NCBI GenBank assembly: GCA_937893415.1
Contig: CALBWZ010000115.1
Span: 1-9,872, forward strand
Origin: an uncultured Comamonadaceae bacterium
Lineage (GTDB): Bacteria > Pseudomonadota > Gammaproteobacteria > Burkholderiales > Burkholderiaceae_C
Direction of reading: 5' to 3'
Length of the DNA: 9,872 bases
The notes beneath the pieces are model-generated. The model made no database searches, had not been told where the DNA came from, and was given only the letters and a program-made list of their open reading frames with translations. Shown here one piece after another: positions 1 through 7,515 of this stretch (position 1 is the first letter of the stretch; each line of letters opens with the position of its first letter). A program made the position numbers and the translations under genes.

Positions 1-803
<803 letters not shown>

Positions 804-807
<4 letters not shown>

Positions 808-1436
808 GTGTCAACCTCTGTTGGTACTGTTTTTTTGAGTGCTGTGGCTTGGCGTAACAACCGCCACCAAGCCAGCGCAAAACCGCTGCCCCCCACCAGC
901 ACCAACACCCACAGCAGCGGCAGGCGCAGCACAGCGATGCAGACAAAGGTGGTGATGGCCAGCAGCGCGCAGATGCGCCAGCCCAAAATATGGCCTTTCA
1001 GGGCTGGCAACAAGCGTATGGCCGCTCCTGCAATCAAGCCAGCACTGACGGCGCTAAAACCTCGCATGGCGCCGATGGCCAAGTCGTGACCGGCCACGTT
1101 GGCAACCAGCGCGGCCAGCACCAACACCACAATGGTTGGAAATGTCAGCATGCCTGCCAGCGCCGCCAAGGCACCAGTCCAGCCAAAAAATCGCCCGCCC
1201 AACATCATGGACAAGTTCACCACGTTGGGTCCAGGCATAACTTGGGCGACAGACCAGTCGTCTACAAACGCTTGCGGCGTAACCCACTGTTTGCGATCAA
1301 CCAGTTCGCGTTGAACGATGGCCACCACACCGCCAAAGCCTTGTAGCGCCAAGCGGCTGAATGTCCAAAACAAGTCATGGTGAGAGCTTGGTTGGTTCAG
1401 GGCTTCGCCGTTGGTCGAGGGTGTTGTGTTGCTCAA
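804..1436 (-). CDS. chrA: Chromate transporter family protein, first subunit of a short-chain ChrA pair (TTG start)
   Basis: This 210-residue membrane protein is a second CHR-family half-transporter. The family signatures are LQGFGGV at about 31-37 and AQVMPGPN at about 64-71 (PGP 68-70), followed by hydrophobic spans at roughly 80-110, 115-145 and 160-195. The first 20 residues are hydrophilic and Ser/Asn/His-rich, so the N-terminus is probably soluble. The start is a TTG at 1434-1436 whose last two bases form part of the TGA stop of the upstream hydratase/dehydrogenase gene. No ATG lies between this TTG and the conserved GFGG motif, and I see no Shine-Dalgarno sequence before it, so re-initiation after the upstream gene is likely. 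A later TTG codon near residue 22 is a possible alternative start. Paired short CHR proteins normally act together with opposite membrane orientation; that arrangement is inferred here from the tandem genes. Confidence 0.87.
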
Positions 1437-3598
1437 TAGGTGGGTGTGTGAGCTACAAGAGTGGCAACAACAGCGTCATCAATGGCAAAGCCCGCGCCGT
1501 GCACGTGCGCCAATTCGCCGCAGCGAGCGGCAAACACCGGTACACCCATACTGTAAATAAATTGCGCAGCGCCACCCGTCCATATGGGGAAGCCAATGCC
1601 CATGATGGAGCCGATGTTGGCATCGTGTACGTGTTGCAACACGCCCTCATGCAGACAGCGTGCTGTCTCAACGGCTTGCCTGAACAGCAGGCGGTCTTGA
1701 ATGGCTTGAACACTGGGTTGTACGGCATTGGGTTTGGCAAACAGTGTCTCTAGTTCTGGCCACAGCGTTTTAGGTGCATCTGTGGGGTAGTCGTAAAAAC
1801 CAGCGCCTGCTGCACGTCCTGAGCGTTTGTGCTCTTTCACCATGCGCTCGACCAACAACTCTCCGGCGTTGGCCTCGTAGGTCTGGCCGTTGGCGGTACA
1901 GTCTGCACGGGTTTGGTCTAGCACGGCCACGCTTAGGCTGAGTGCGGTTTCGTCCAAAACAGCCAAAGGCCCAACGGGCATACCGCACTGCATCGCAGCG
2001 TTTTCTAGCAACGCAGGTGCGACGCCTTCGCCCAGCATGGCTGCGCCCTCCATGACGTAGGTGGCAAATGTGCGGCTGGTAAAAAAGCCACGTGAATCGT
2101 TCACCACAATGGGCAACTTGCCCAGTTGCTGCGCATAGTCAAACGCCAAGGCAATGGCTTGGTCGCTGGTGTGTTGGCCTTTGATGATTTCCACCAGTTT
2201 CATTTTGTGCACGGGGCTAAAGAAGTGAATACCAACAAACTGCGTGGCGTCCTTGGAGGCCTGTGCCAAGCCCGAAATGGGCAGGGTAGACGTGTTGGTT
2301 GCCATCACGCCACCAGCGGTTAAATGAGGTTCTGCCGCTTGCGTGATGCTGGCCTTCAGCGCTCGGTTTTCAAACACCGCTTCAATAACCAGCTCGCACC
2401 CCGCCAGCGAAGCCATGTCAGTCGTGGCCGTGATCAGGCTTAGCGTGGCCTGCGCTTGATCTGCGCTTAAGACGCCTTTGGCAACTTGCGCCTGCAACAA
2501 AGTGCCCGTGTGCGCCCGGCCTTGGTCGGCTTTGTCTTGGCTGGTGTCTATCAAGGTGGTGGCAATCCCTTTGCTGGCTTGCGCGTAGGCTATGCCTGCA
2601 CCCATCATGCCCGCGCCAACAATGCCCACTTTAACCAGTTTCTTCTTACCAATACCGCTCGGGCGGCTTCGCGCGCCTTTGATGGCATTCATGTCAAAGA
2701 AGAACGTGTTGATCATGTTGCGCGCCACTGGCGAGGTGATGAGCTTGGCCAGGTAGCGGCTCTCTATGCGCAGTGCGGTGTCTATGTCTACCAAGCTGCC
2801 CTCGACCATCGAGGCCAAGGCATAGGCCGGTGCGGGTAACAACCCACGCGTGCGCTTGTGCAGCATGGCGGGCGCAACGCTGAGCGCGTTCGCAATGGCC
2901 GGTGTGGCGGCGGTGCCGCCAGGCATGCGGTAGTGTGTGTCGTCAAATGGGTGCTTGGCGTTGGGATTGGCGGCTATCCAAGTCAGAGCCGCGGCTTGCA
3001 TGTCGGCGTCGGCTCGCTCGCTGGGTTCAACCAGTGTGTGAATCAGGCCTATTGCAAAGCCTTGGCTGGGGTTAAATAGCTGGCCTTCAACCACATAGGG
3101 CTGTGCTTTAAGCAAGCCCAACAAGCGCGACATTTTGGTGGCACCACTGGCACCTGGAAACAAGCCCAGTGAGACCTCGGGCAAGCCAAGCAGGGTCTTG
3201 GGGTTGTTGATGGCGATGCGGTGGTGGCCTATCAGTGCCACCTCCCAGCCACCACCCAAAGCCGCACCATTGATGCAGCTCACAACCGGTATACCCAAGG
3301 TTTCTATGGTTCTAAAACTGTGTTTGATGCGCTGCGTTTCTTCAAACACGCGGGGTGCATCAGCGGGCGTGAGTGCCATGGTGGCACGCAAGTCGGCACC
3401 GGCAAAAAAGGTGGTTTTGGTGGAGCGCAATATGACCCCGTCTAGCTCACCCGCGCCATGTTTGGCCTTAACTTGCGCAGCAATACTGTGCAAGTCGTGT
3501 TGCCAGGCTTGGCACATGGTGTTGACGGGTGAGTTGGGCTGGTCGAACACAATGTGTGCGATGCGCTGCTCAACGGCTAGTTGAATGTGTGTGGTCAT
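1433..3598 (-). CDS. fadJ: Bifunctional enoyl-CoA hydratase / 3-hydroxyacyl-CoA dehydrogenase (FadJ/FadB-type alpha subunit)
   Basis: This 721-residue cytoplasmic enzyme carries out steps two and three of beta-oxidation: hydration of trans-2-enoyl-CoA and NAD+-dependent oxidation of the 3-hydroxyacyl-CoA. Residues 1-190 form the crotonase domain, with the oxyanion-hole segment FFAGADL (64-70) and both catalytic glutamates, E119 in GGGWE and E141 in GLPE. Residues 322-500 form the NAD-binding domain with a G328-A-G-M-M-G333 dinucleotide fold, and SPVHKMKLVE places the catalytic histidine at H464. Residues 500-720 are the 3HCDH C-terminal domains (DSRGFFTSR; AGAGFYDYP). All key residues are intact and the length matches E. 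coli FadJ (714) and FadB (729). It starts at an ATG 66 bp after the thiolase gene, preceded by a weak GGA, and its stop overlaps the chrA start. I cannot choose firmly between the FadB and FadJ subfamilies, so the symbol is a convenience. Confidence 0.93.
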   Translation of the reverse strand: MTTHIQLAVEQRIAHIVFDQPNSPVNTMCQAWQHDLHSIAAQVKAKHGAGELDGVILRSTKTTFFAGADLRATMALTPADAPRVFEETQRIKHSFRTIETLGIPVVSCINGAALGGGWEVALIGHHRIAINNPKTLLGLPEVSLGLFPGASGATKMSRLLGLLKAQPYVVEGQLFNPSQGFAIGLIHTLVEPSERADADMQAAALTWIAANPNAKHPFDDTHYRMPGGTAATPAIANALSVAPAMLHKRTRGLLPAPAYALASMVEGSLVDIDTALRIESRYLAKLITSPVARNMINTFFFDMNAIKGARSRPSGIGKKKLVKVGIVGAGMMGAGIAYAQASKGIATTLIDTSQDKADQGRAHTGTLLQAQVAKGVLSADQAQATLSLITATTDMASLAGCELVIEAVFENRALKASITQAAEPHLTAGGVMATNTSTLPISGLAQASKDATQFVGIHFFSPVHKMKLVEIIKGQHTSDQAIALAFDYAQQLGKLPIVVNDSRGFFTSRTFATYVMEGAAMLGEGVAPALLENAAMQCGMPVGPLAVLDETALSLSVAVLDQTRADCTANGQTYEANAGELLVERMVKEHKRSGRAAGAGFYDYPTDAPKTLWPELETLFAKPNAVQPSVQAIQDRLLFRQAVETARCLHEGVLQHVHDANIGSIMGIGFPIWTGGAAQFIYSMGVPVFAARCGELAHVHGAGFAIDDAVVATLVAHTPTY

Positions 3599-3664
3599 GG
3601 GGTCATCCGTGGTTGTTGTATGGCTTGCTGCGCTTGTTGTGCGGGCGGTCGTGATAACCAGGCC

Positions 3665-4870
3665 TTAGCAGCGTTCAACAATTGTGGCGATGCCCATGCC
3701 ACCACCCACACACAAAGTGGCCAAGCCGTAGCGCAGTTGGCGTCGGTGCAGCTCGTCAATCAGTGTGCCCAAGATCATGGCGCCAGTGGCACCTAAAGGG
3801 TGGCCCATGGCAATTGCCCCACCGTTGACGTTGACACGGTCGTGAGGGACATGCATCTCTTTCATAAAACGCATGGGCACCACTGCAAAGGCTTCGTTCA
3901 CCTCAAACAAGTCCATGTCTTCAATCCGTAGACCTGCCTTGGCAAGTGCTTTGCGCGCCGCAGGCATGGGGCCAGTGAGCATGATGCTGGGGTCTGCGCC
4001 TGACAAACCCACAGACACAATGCGTGCACGTGGGGTCAGTCCGTGGGTTGTACCGGCTTGGGCATTGCCAATGAGCAGCGCTGCTGCGCCGTCCACAATG
4101 CCCGATGAGTTGCCGGCGTGGTGTACGTGGTTGATACGCGCCACATGCGGATAGCGTTGCTGTGCAACCGCGTCAAACCCCATAGCCCCTAACTGCGCAA
4201 ATGCGGCCTTGAGCTTGCCCAAACCCTCTAGCGTGGTATGCGGTTTGATGAACTCGTCATGGGCCAATATCACTTGGCCCACATCATCCATGACCGGTAC
4301 CAGCGCACCGTCAAAGTAACCCGCGGTGCTGGCTGCGTGCGCACGGCGTTGACTTTCAAGCGCAAATGAGTCGACGTCGTGGCGGCTGAAACCTTCTAGC
4401 GTGGCGATCAGGTCTGCGCCAATGCCTTGCGGTACAAACGCAGTCGCTATATTGGTCATGGGGTCTTGTGACCACGCACCGCCATCTGTCCCAATGGGCA
4501 CGCGGCTCATGCTCTCCACACCGCCGGCAACGACCAAGTCTTCCCAGCCGCTGGCTACCTTTTGCGCGGCCAAGTTAACGGCTTCCAAGCCCGAGGCACA
4601 AAAGCGGTTCACCTGGATGCCGCTGGCCGTGAAGTCCCAGCCGGCTTTGAGTGCAGCCACTTTTGGCAGCACCGAGCCTTGTTCGCCAATTGGTGAGACC
4701 ACGCCCATCACCACGTCGTCAACACAGGCGGTGTCTAAGTCATGGCGCTGCTGCAAGACCCGCAGCAGGCCAGCCAGCAAGTCCACCGGCTTGACCTCAT
4801 GCAAGCTGCCGTCTTTTTTCCCTTTACCACGGGGGGTACGGATGGCGTCGAATACGAATGCGTCTGTCAT
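3665..4870 (-). CDS. fadA: Acetyl-CoA C-acyltransferase (3-ketoacyl-CoA thiolase)
   Basis: This 401-residue thiolase performs the last step of beta-oxidation, CoA-dependent cleavage of 3-ketoacyl-CoA to acetyl-CoA and a shortened acyl-CoA. The full active site is present: nucleophile C91 in [12 protein letters not shown], the NEAFAV motif at 325-330, H357 in [15 protein letters not shown], and the second cysteine C387 in LCVGGGMG. The N-terminus [16 protein letters not shown] is typical of the degradative type. The ATG at 4868-4870 is preceded by GAGGG six bases upstream on the minus strand, a good ribosome-binding site, and by the divergent control region. It is the first gene of the leftward unit, with the hydratase/dehydrogenase 66 bp downstream. 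That pairing supports a role as the beta subunit of a fatty-acid oxidation complex. An acetyl-CoA acetyltransferase acting on short chains (biosynthetic or ketone-body role) is the alternative, and chain-length preference cannot be read from the sequence. Confidence 0.92.
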   Translation of the reverse strand: MTDAFVFDAIRTPRGKGKKDGSLHEVKPVDLLAGLLRVLQQRHDLDTACVDDVVMGVVSPIGEQGSVLPKVAALKAGWDFTASGIQVNRFCASGLEAVNLAAQKVASGWEDLVVAGGVESMSRVPIGTDGGAWSQDPMTNIATAFVPQGIGADLIATLEGFSRHDVDSFALESQRRAHAASTAGYFDGALVPVMDDVGQVILAHDEFIKPHTTLEGLGKLKAAFAQLGAMGFDAVAQQRYPHVARINHVHHAGNSSGIVDGAAALLIGNAQAGTTHGLTPRARIVSVGLSGADPSIMLTGPMPAARKALAKAGLRIEDMDLFEVNEAFAVVPMRFMKEMHVPHDRVNVNGGAIAMGHPLGATGAMILGTLIDELHRRQLRYGLATLCVGGGMGIATIVERC

Positions 4871-4937
4871 ATGACCCTCATTGATAGGTTTTAAAGCTTA
4901 TTTAACCTCGAAAAGGTGGCCGAGCTGGGTCACCAAG

Positions 4938-4969
4938 TTGACGGTGGTTTTAAGCCATTTAGGTATAAA
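4938..4969 (+). promoter_or_regulatory. Candidate sigma-70 promoter for the acyl-CoA dehydrogenase gene
   Basis: A TTGACG element (4938-4943) resembles the -35 consensus and TATAAA (4964-4969) resembles the -10 consensus. The spacer is 20 bp, longer than the preferred 16-18, so the promoter may be weak, activator-dependent, or misidentified. It lies just downstream of the palindrome at 4915-4934, a position where a bound protein could affect polymerase. The ribosome-binding site AAGGAA and the GTG start follow at 4985-5000. Confidence 0.3.
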
Positions 4970-4984
4970 AGAGTTCAAACACAC

Positions 4985-4990
4985 AAGGAA
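4985..4990 (+). promoter_or_regulatory. Ribosome-binding site that decides the GTG start of the acyl-CoA dehydrogenase
   Basis: AAGGAA lies 7 bases before a GTG at 4998-5000. The following residues, MIKRSLFNDDHLAFKDAF, match the usual acyl-CoA dehydrogenase N-terminus. The in-frame TTG at 4881 would add 39 unrelated residues and would put the palindrome and promoter inside the coding region. Confidence 0.75.
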
Positions 4991-4997
4991 ATACACC

Positions 4998-6164
4998 GTG
5001 ATCAAACGAAGCCTGTTCAACGACGACCACTTGGCCTTTAAAGACGCCTTTGCCAAGTTCACTGCCAAAGAAATTGCGCCATTTCATGCACAGTGGGAAG
5101 AGCAAGGTTTTGTAGACCGAGACGTATGGCGCAAAGCCGGTGCCAACGGCTATTTGTGCATGAGCATGCCAGAGGCGTTTGGTGGCAGCGATGCCGACAA
5201 GTTGTATTCAGTGATCCAGTTTGAAGTGTTGTCCGAGGGCGGCTTTACAGGCGTGGGCTTTGGTTTGCACAACGAGATTGTGGCACCTTACCTGCTGCAT
5301 TACGGCACACCTGAGCAGCAGCTACGCTATTTGCCCAAGCTGGCCAGCGGTGAGTTGGTAGGTGCCATCGCCATGAGTGAACCTGCCGCAGGCAGTGACT
5401 TGCAAGGTATTAAAACCACGGCGACCGCCGAAGACGGCGGCTACGTGATCAATGGCAGCAAAACCTTTATCACCAACGGCTGGCATGCCGACTTGGTGAT
5501 TGTGGTGGCCAAAACCAACCCATCGGCTGGGGCCAAAGGTACCTCCTTGTTTTTGGTGGAAGCCGGCACACCTGGCTTTGAAAAAGGCCAACGTCTGAAG
5601 AAGTTGGGCATGAAAGCCCAAGACACGTCCGAGTTGTTTTTTAAAGATGTGCATGTTGGCCCAGAGCAGTTGCTTGGGGGTGACGCCCAGAAAAACCGTG
5701 GCTTTATTTGCCTGATGGAGCAGTTGCCTTGGGAGCGTTTGCAAATTGCAATTTCTGCGGTCGCTGCCTCGCAAGCAGCCATTGACTGGACAGTGGCCTA
5801 TGTCAAAGAACGCATGGTGTTTGGCCAAGCTGTTGGCAGCTTTCAAAACACCCGCTACGTACTGGCCGACCTGCAAACCAAGGTGCAAGCGGCACGCGTT
5901 TTTGTCGACAAGTGCTGTGAGTTGGTGTGTGTGGATGAGCTCGACACGGCCACTGCCAGCATGGCCAAGTCGTGGTGCTCGGATCTGCAGTGCCAAGTCA
6001 TGGACGAGTGCGTGCAACTCTTTGGTGGCTACGGCTATATGTGGGAGTACCCCATTACCCGTGCCTACGCCGACGCCCGCGTACAACGCATCTACGGCGG
6101 CACCAATGAAATCATGAAAGAAGTGATTGCGCGCAGCATGGGGCTGCACGTGCCTAAGCCGTGA
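4998..6164 (+). CDS. Acyl-CoA dehydrogenase, long-chain (LCAD)-like
   Basis: From the GTG at 4998 this is a 388-residue FAD enzyme of the usual family length. It catalyses the first beta-oxidation step, acyl-CoA to trans-2-enoyl-CoA, passing electrons to ETF. Visible marks are the first signature AIAMSEPAAGSDLQGIKT (123-140), FITNGWHADLVIVVAKT (157-173), the conserved RMVFGQAVGSFQ helix (272-283), the second signature QLFGGYGYMWEYPITRAYADAR (340-361), and the C-terminal IYGGTNEIMKEVIAR (365-379). The putative catalytic base is E246 in QLPWERL, the position used by LCAD and isovaleryl-CoA dehydrogenases. The residue that is the catalytic Glu in medium-chain enzymes is glycine here (YGGT, G367). 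It is transcribed away from the thiolase and bifunctional genes, with which it completes a beta-oxidation cycle. Long-chain or branched-chain substrates are both possible; the close sequence similarity to mammalian LCAD motifs favours long-chain. Confidence 0.92.
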   Translation: MIKRSLFNDDHLAFKDAFAKFTAKEIAPFHAQWEEQGFVDRDVWRKAGANGYLCMSMPEAFGGSDADKLYSVIQFEVLSEGGFTGVGFGLHNEIVAPYLLHYGTPEQQLRYLPKLASGELVGAIAMSEPAAGSDLQGIKTTATAEDGGYVINGSKTFITNGWHADLVIVVAKTNPSAGAKGTSLFLVEAGTPGFEKGQRLKKLGMKAQDTSELFFKDVHVGPEQLLGGDAQKNRGFICLMEQLPWERLQIAISAVAASQAAIDWTVAYVKERMVFGQAVGSFQNTRYVLADLQTKVQAARVFVDKCCELVCVDELDTATASMAKSWCSDLQCQVMDECVQLFGGYGYMWEYPITRAYADARVQRIYGGTNEIMKEVIARSMGLHVPKP

Positions 6165-6181
6165 AATTGTCACAGGTGGTA

Positions 6182-6208
6182 GCCGCAGCTTCGCGCTAAC
6201 GCGACGGC
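6182..6208. terminator. Candidate hairpin between convergent acyl-CoA dehydrogenase and sulfatase genes
   Basis: A perfect 5-bp stem, TCGCG (6191-6195) and CGCGA (6200-6204) around a CTAA loop, is extended by GCCG (6182-6185) pairing with CGGC (6205-6208) across a 5-base bulge. It sits at the junction where two genes converge, and the loop contains the stop codon of the sulfatase on the minus strand. There is no U-run on either side, so intrinsic termination is doubtful. The 31-bp spacer holds nothing else I can identify. Confidence 0.3.
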
Positions 6209-7515
6209 ATATCCGCTACAGAAAAGACCAGTCCAATACGCGCATCATCTGGTACTGCGGGTATCTGGGCATTCCAAGCCTCGTAGGCGTCACGCATGGC
6301 ACGCATGCGCTGCGGCTGACGCTTGGCTTGGTTGGCGCGCTCTCTAGCGTCTGTATCTATGTCAAACAGGTACTCGTAGGTGTCTACTTTGAGGTATTTC
6401 CACGAACCCAATCGGTACGCGCGTTGGTCTCGGTGTTTCATGCGCCAAAACATTGGCCGCGCAACAGTGTTGGCAGGTGTGTGCAAGTTGCCCAGCAGTG
6501 ACTGACCGTCTAGCGGCTGATTTGCAGCGGCTTGCACACCCGCTATGTCTAAAATGGTGGCGCTCCAGTCCATGGTCAAGCAATGCTGTGTGCTGGTTTG
6601 ACCGGCTGATTGTTTGAGGCCCTCAGGCCAGTGTGCAATGTAAGGTACACGGATGCCACCCTCTGTCAAATCCATCTTTCCGCCCACCAACGGCCAGTTG
6701 TCAGAAAAGCGTTCGCCGCCGTTGTCGCTGGTAAAGATGATCAGTGTGTTGTCAAACTGGTTGGTGTCTTTGAGTGCTTGAACAACCCAACCAATGCCTT
6801 CATCCATTTCCCGAATCATGGTTTGGTAGGTTTCAACATTGCCACCGTCTAGGTGGGAAATATCATTTGCTATCTCTGGGTCTATGCCGCCTTGTGCGCG
6901 CGTCTCCCATGGCCAGTGCGGCGCTGTGTAGTGAAGGCTCAAGAAGAACGGCTGCGTCTCCTTGGCGCGCTGGTGTACGTAGTCAACCGCGCGGTTAGAC
7001 AACAAATCTGTGAGGTAGCCTGGCTCATCGTAGGGCTGGCCATCCAGCTCTAAGTCAGACGCCTCGCCTCGCGCGTTGTGGCTGTAGTAGCTCACACCAC
7101 CAGACATAGGGCCAAAGTGGTGCATGTAGCCGCTTTTTTCGGGTCCGAAGTGCGGCCTAAAACCCAAGTGCCATTTGCCAATGAGTGCCGTGTGGTAGCC
7201 CGCATCTTTAAGCATGCCTGGTAATGTGGCGAGGTGCGGAAACAAACCCAGCTCTTGACTGCCGTGTGCATTCCCTGCCATTGGCTCCTCGCTGGCACCG
7301 CGCACCCAATATTGGTAACACGCGGTCATCAGTGCAAAGCGAGTGGGTGAACACACGGGGGAGTTGGCATAGCCGTTGGTGAAGCGCACACCAGCGCTGG
7401 CCAATTGGTCTAGGCAGAGCGAGGTGTTGGCCCGTGAGCCATAACAGCCTAAGTCGGCATAGCCCAAGTCGTCGGCCACAATAAATATGAAGTTGGTTTT
7501 ACTGGTGTGTGTCAT
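6196..7515 (-). CDS. Sulfatase (formylglycine-dependent arylsulfatase family), predicted cytoplasmic
   Basis: This 439-residue hydrolase of sulfate esters belongs to the type I sulfatase/alkaline-phosphatase superfamily. Metal ligands are D15 and D16 (VADDLGYADLG) and D264-N265 (TSDNGG). Other active-site residues are K114 and H116 (GKWHLG), H200 (TAPHW) and K280 (GGKMDLTEGGIRVP). The residue to be converted to formylglycine is C55 in the core motif CSPTR, but the helper part that usually reads LTGR is MTAC. The N-terminus MTHTSKTNFIFIVADDLG runs straight into the first beta strand with no signal peptide, so the enzyme should act in the cytoplasm. Its ATG overlaps the stop of the TRAP permease as ATGA, with no separate ribosome-binding site, which implies coupled translation. 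The likely job is desulfation of a compound imported by that transporter. The substrate is unknown, and no formylglycine-generating enzyme or anSME is in the window. Confidence 0.9.
   Translation of the reverse strand: MTHTSKTNFIFIVADDLGYADLGCYGSRANTSLCLDQLASAGVRFTNGYANSPVCSPTRFALMTACYQYWVRGASEEPMAGNAHGSQELGLFPHLATLPGMLKDAGYHTALIGKWHLGFRPHFGPEKSGYMHHFGPMSGGVSYYSHNARGEASDLELDGQPYDEPGYLTDLLSNRAVDYVHQRAKETQPFFLSLHYTAPHWPWETRAQGGIDPEIANDISHLDGGNVETYQTMIREMDEGIGWVVQALKDTNQFDNTLIIFTSDNGGERFSDNWPLVGGKMDLTEGGIRVPYIAHWPEGLKQSAGQTSTQHCLTMDWSATILDIAGVQAAANQPLDGQSLLGNLHTPANTVARPMFWRMKHRDQRAYRLGSWKYLKVDTYEYLFDIDTDARERANQAKRQPQRMRAMRDAYEAWNAQIPAVPDDARIGLVFSVADMPSR

Larger units (their letters stand above)
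4871..4997. promoter_or_regulatory. Divergent control region between thiolase and acyl-CoA dehydrogenase genes, with clustered dyads
   Basis: This 127-bp spacer separates two divergent beta-oxidation genes and must hold both promoters. It contains several dyads. A 20-bp imperfect palindrome at 4915-4934 pairs in 8 of 10 positions (outer arms GGTG/CACC, inner CC/GG, centre AGCT). AGGTT (4886-4890) pairs with AACCT (4904-4908) around an AT-rich core, and TTAAA/TTTAA (4891-4905) lies inside it. The 4915-4934 palindrome is the best operator candidate because it lies between the two starts, where a repressor could control both directions. I do not recognise it as a known FadR or PsrA site. No regulator gene is present in the window. 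Confidence 0.5.

Noticed and set aside
1361..1753. 130-codon plus-strand frame across the chrA/fadJ junction, and similar plus-strand frames inside the leftward genes
   Set aside because: They are antisense to genes with intact catalytic motifs and show no family pattern or ribosome-binding site, so they are shadow frames.
3595..3606. Three-codon mini frame (ATG ACC CCA TGA) whose stop overlaps the hydratase/dehydrogenase ATG
   Set aside because: It has no ribosome-binding site of its own and such short frames arise often by chance. There is no evidence that it regulates anything.
5322..6173. 283-codon open frame on the minus strand opposite the acyl-CoA dehydrogenase
   Set aside because: It lies almost wholly within the antisense strand of a well-supported gene. 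Its translation is rich in His, Gly, Leu and Arg with no recognisable domain, as expected of a codon-bias shadow.
6127..6501. 124-codon plus-strand frame spanning the end of the acyl-CoA dehydrogenase and the start of the convergent sulfatase region
   Set aside because: It overlaps two real genes, has low-complexity composition and no recognisable motif. It cannot be a third gene in this junction without contradicting both.
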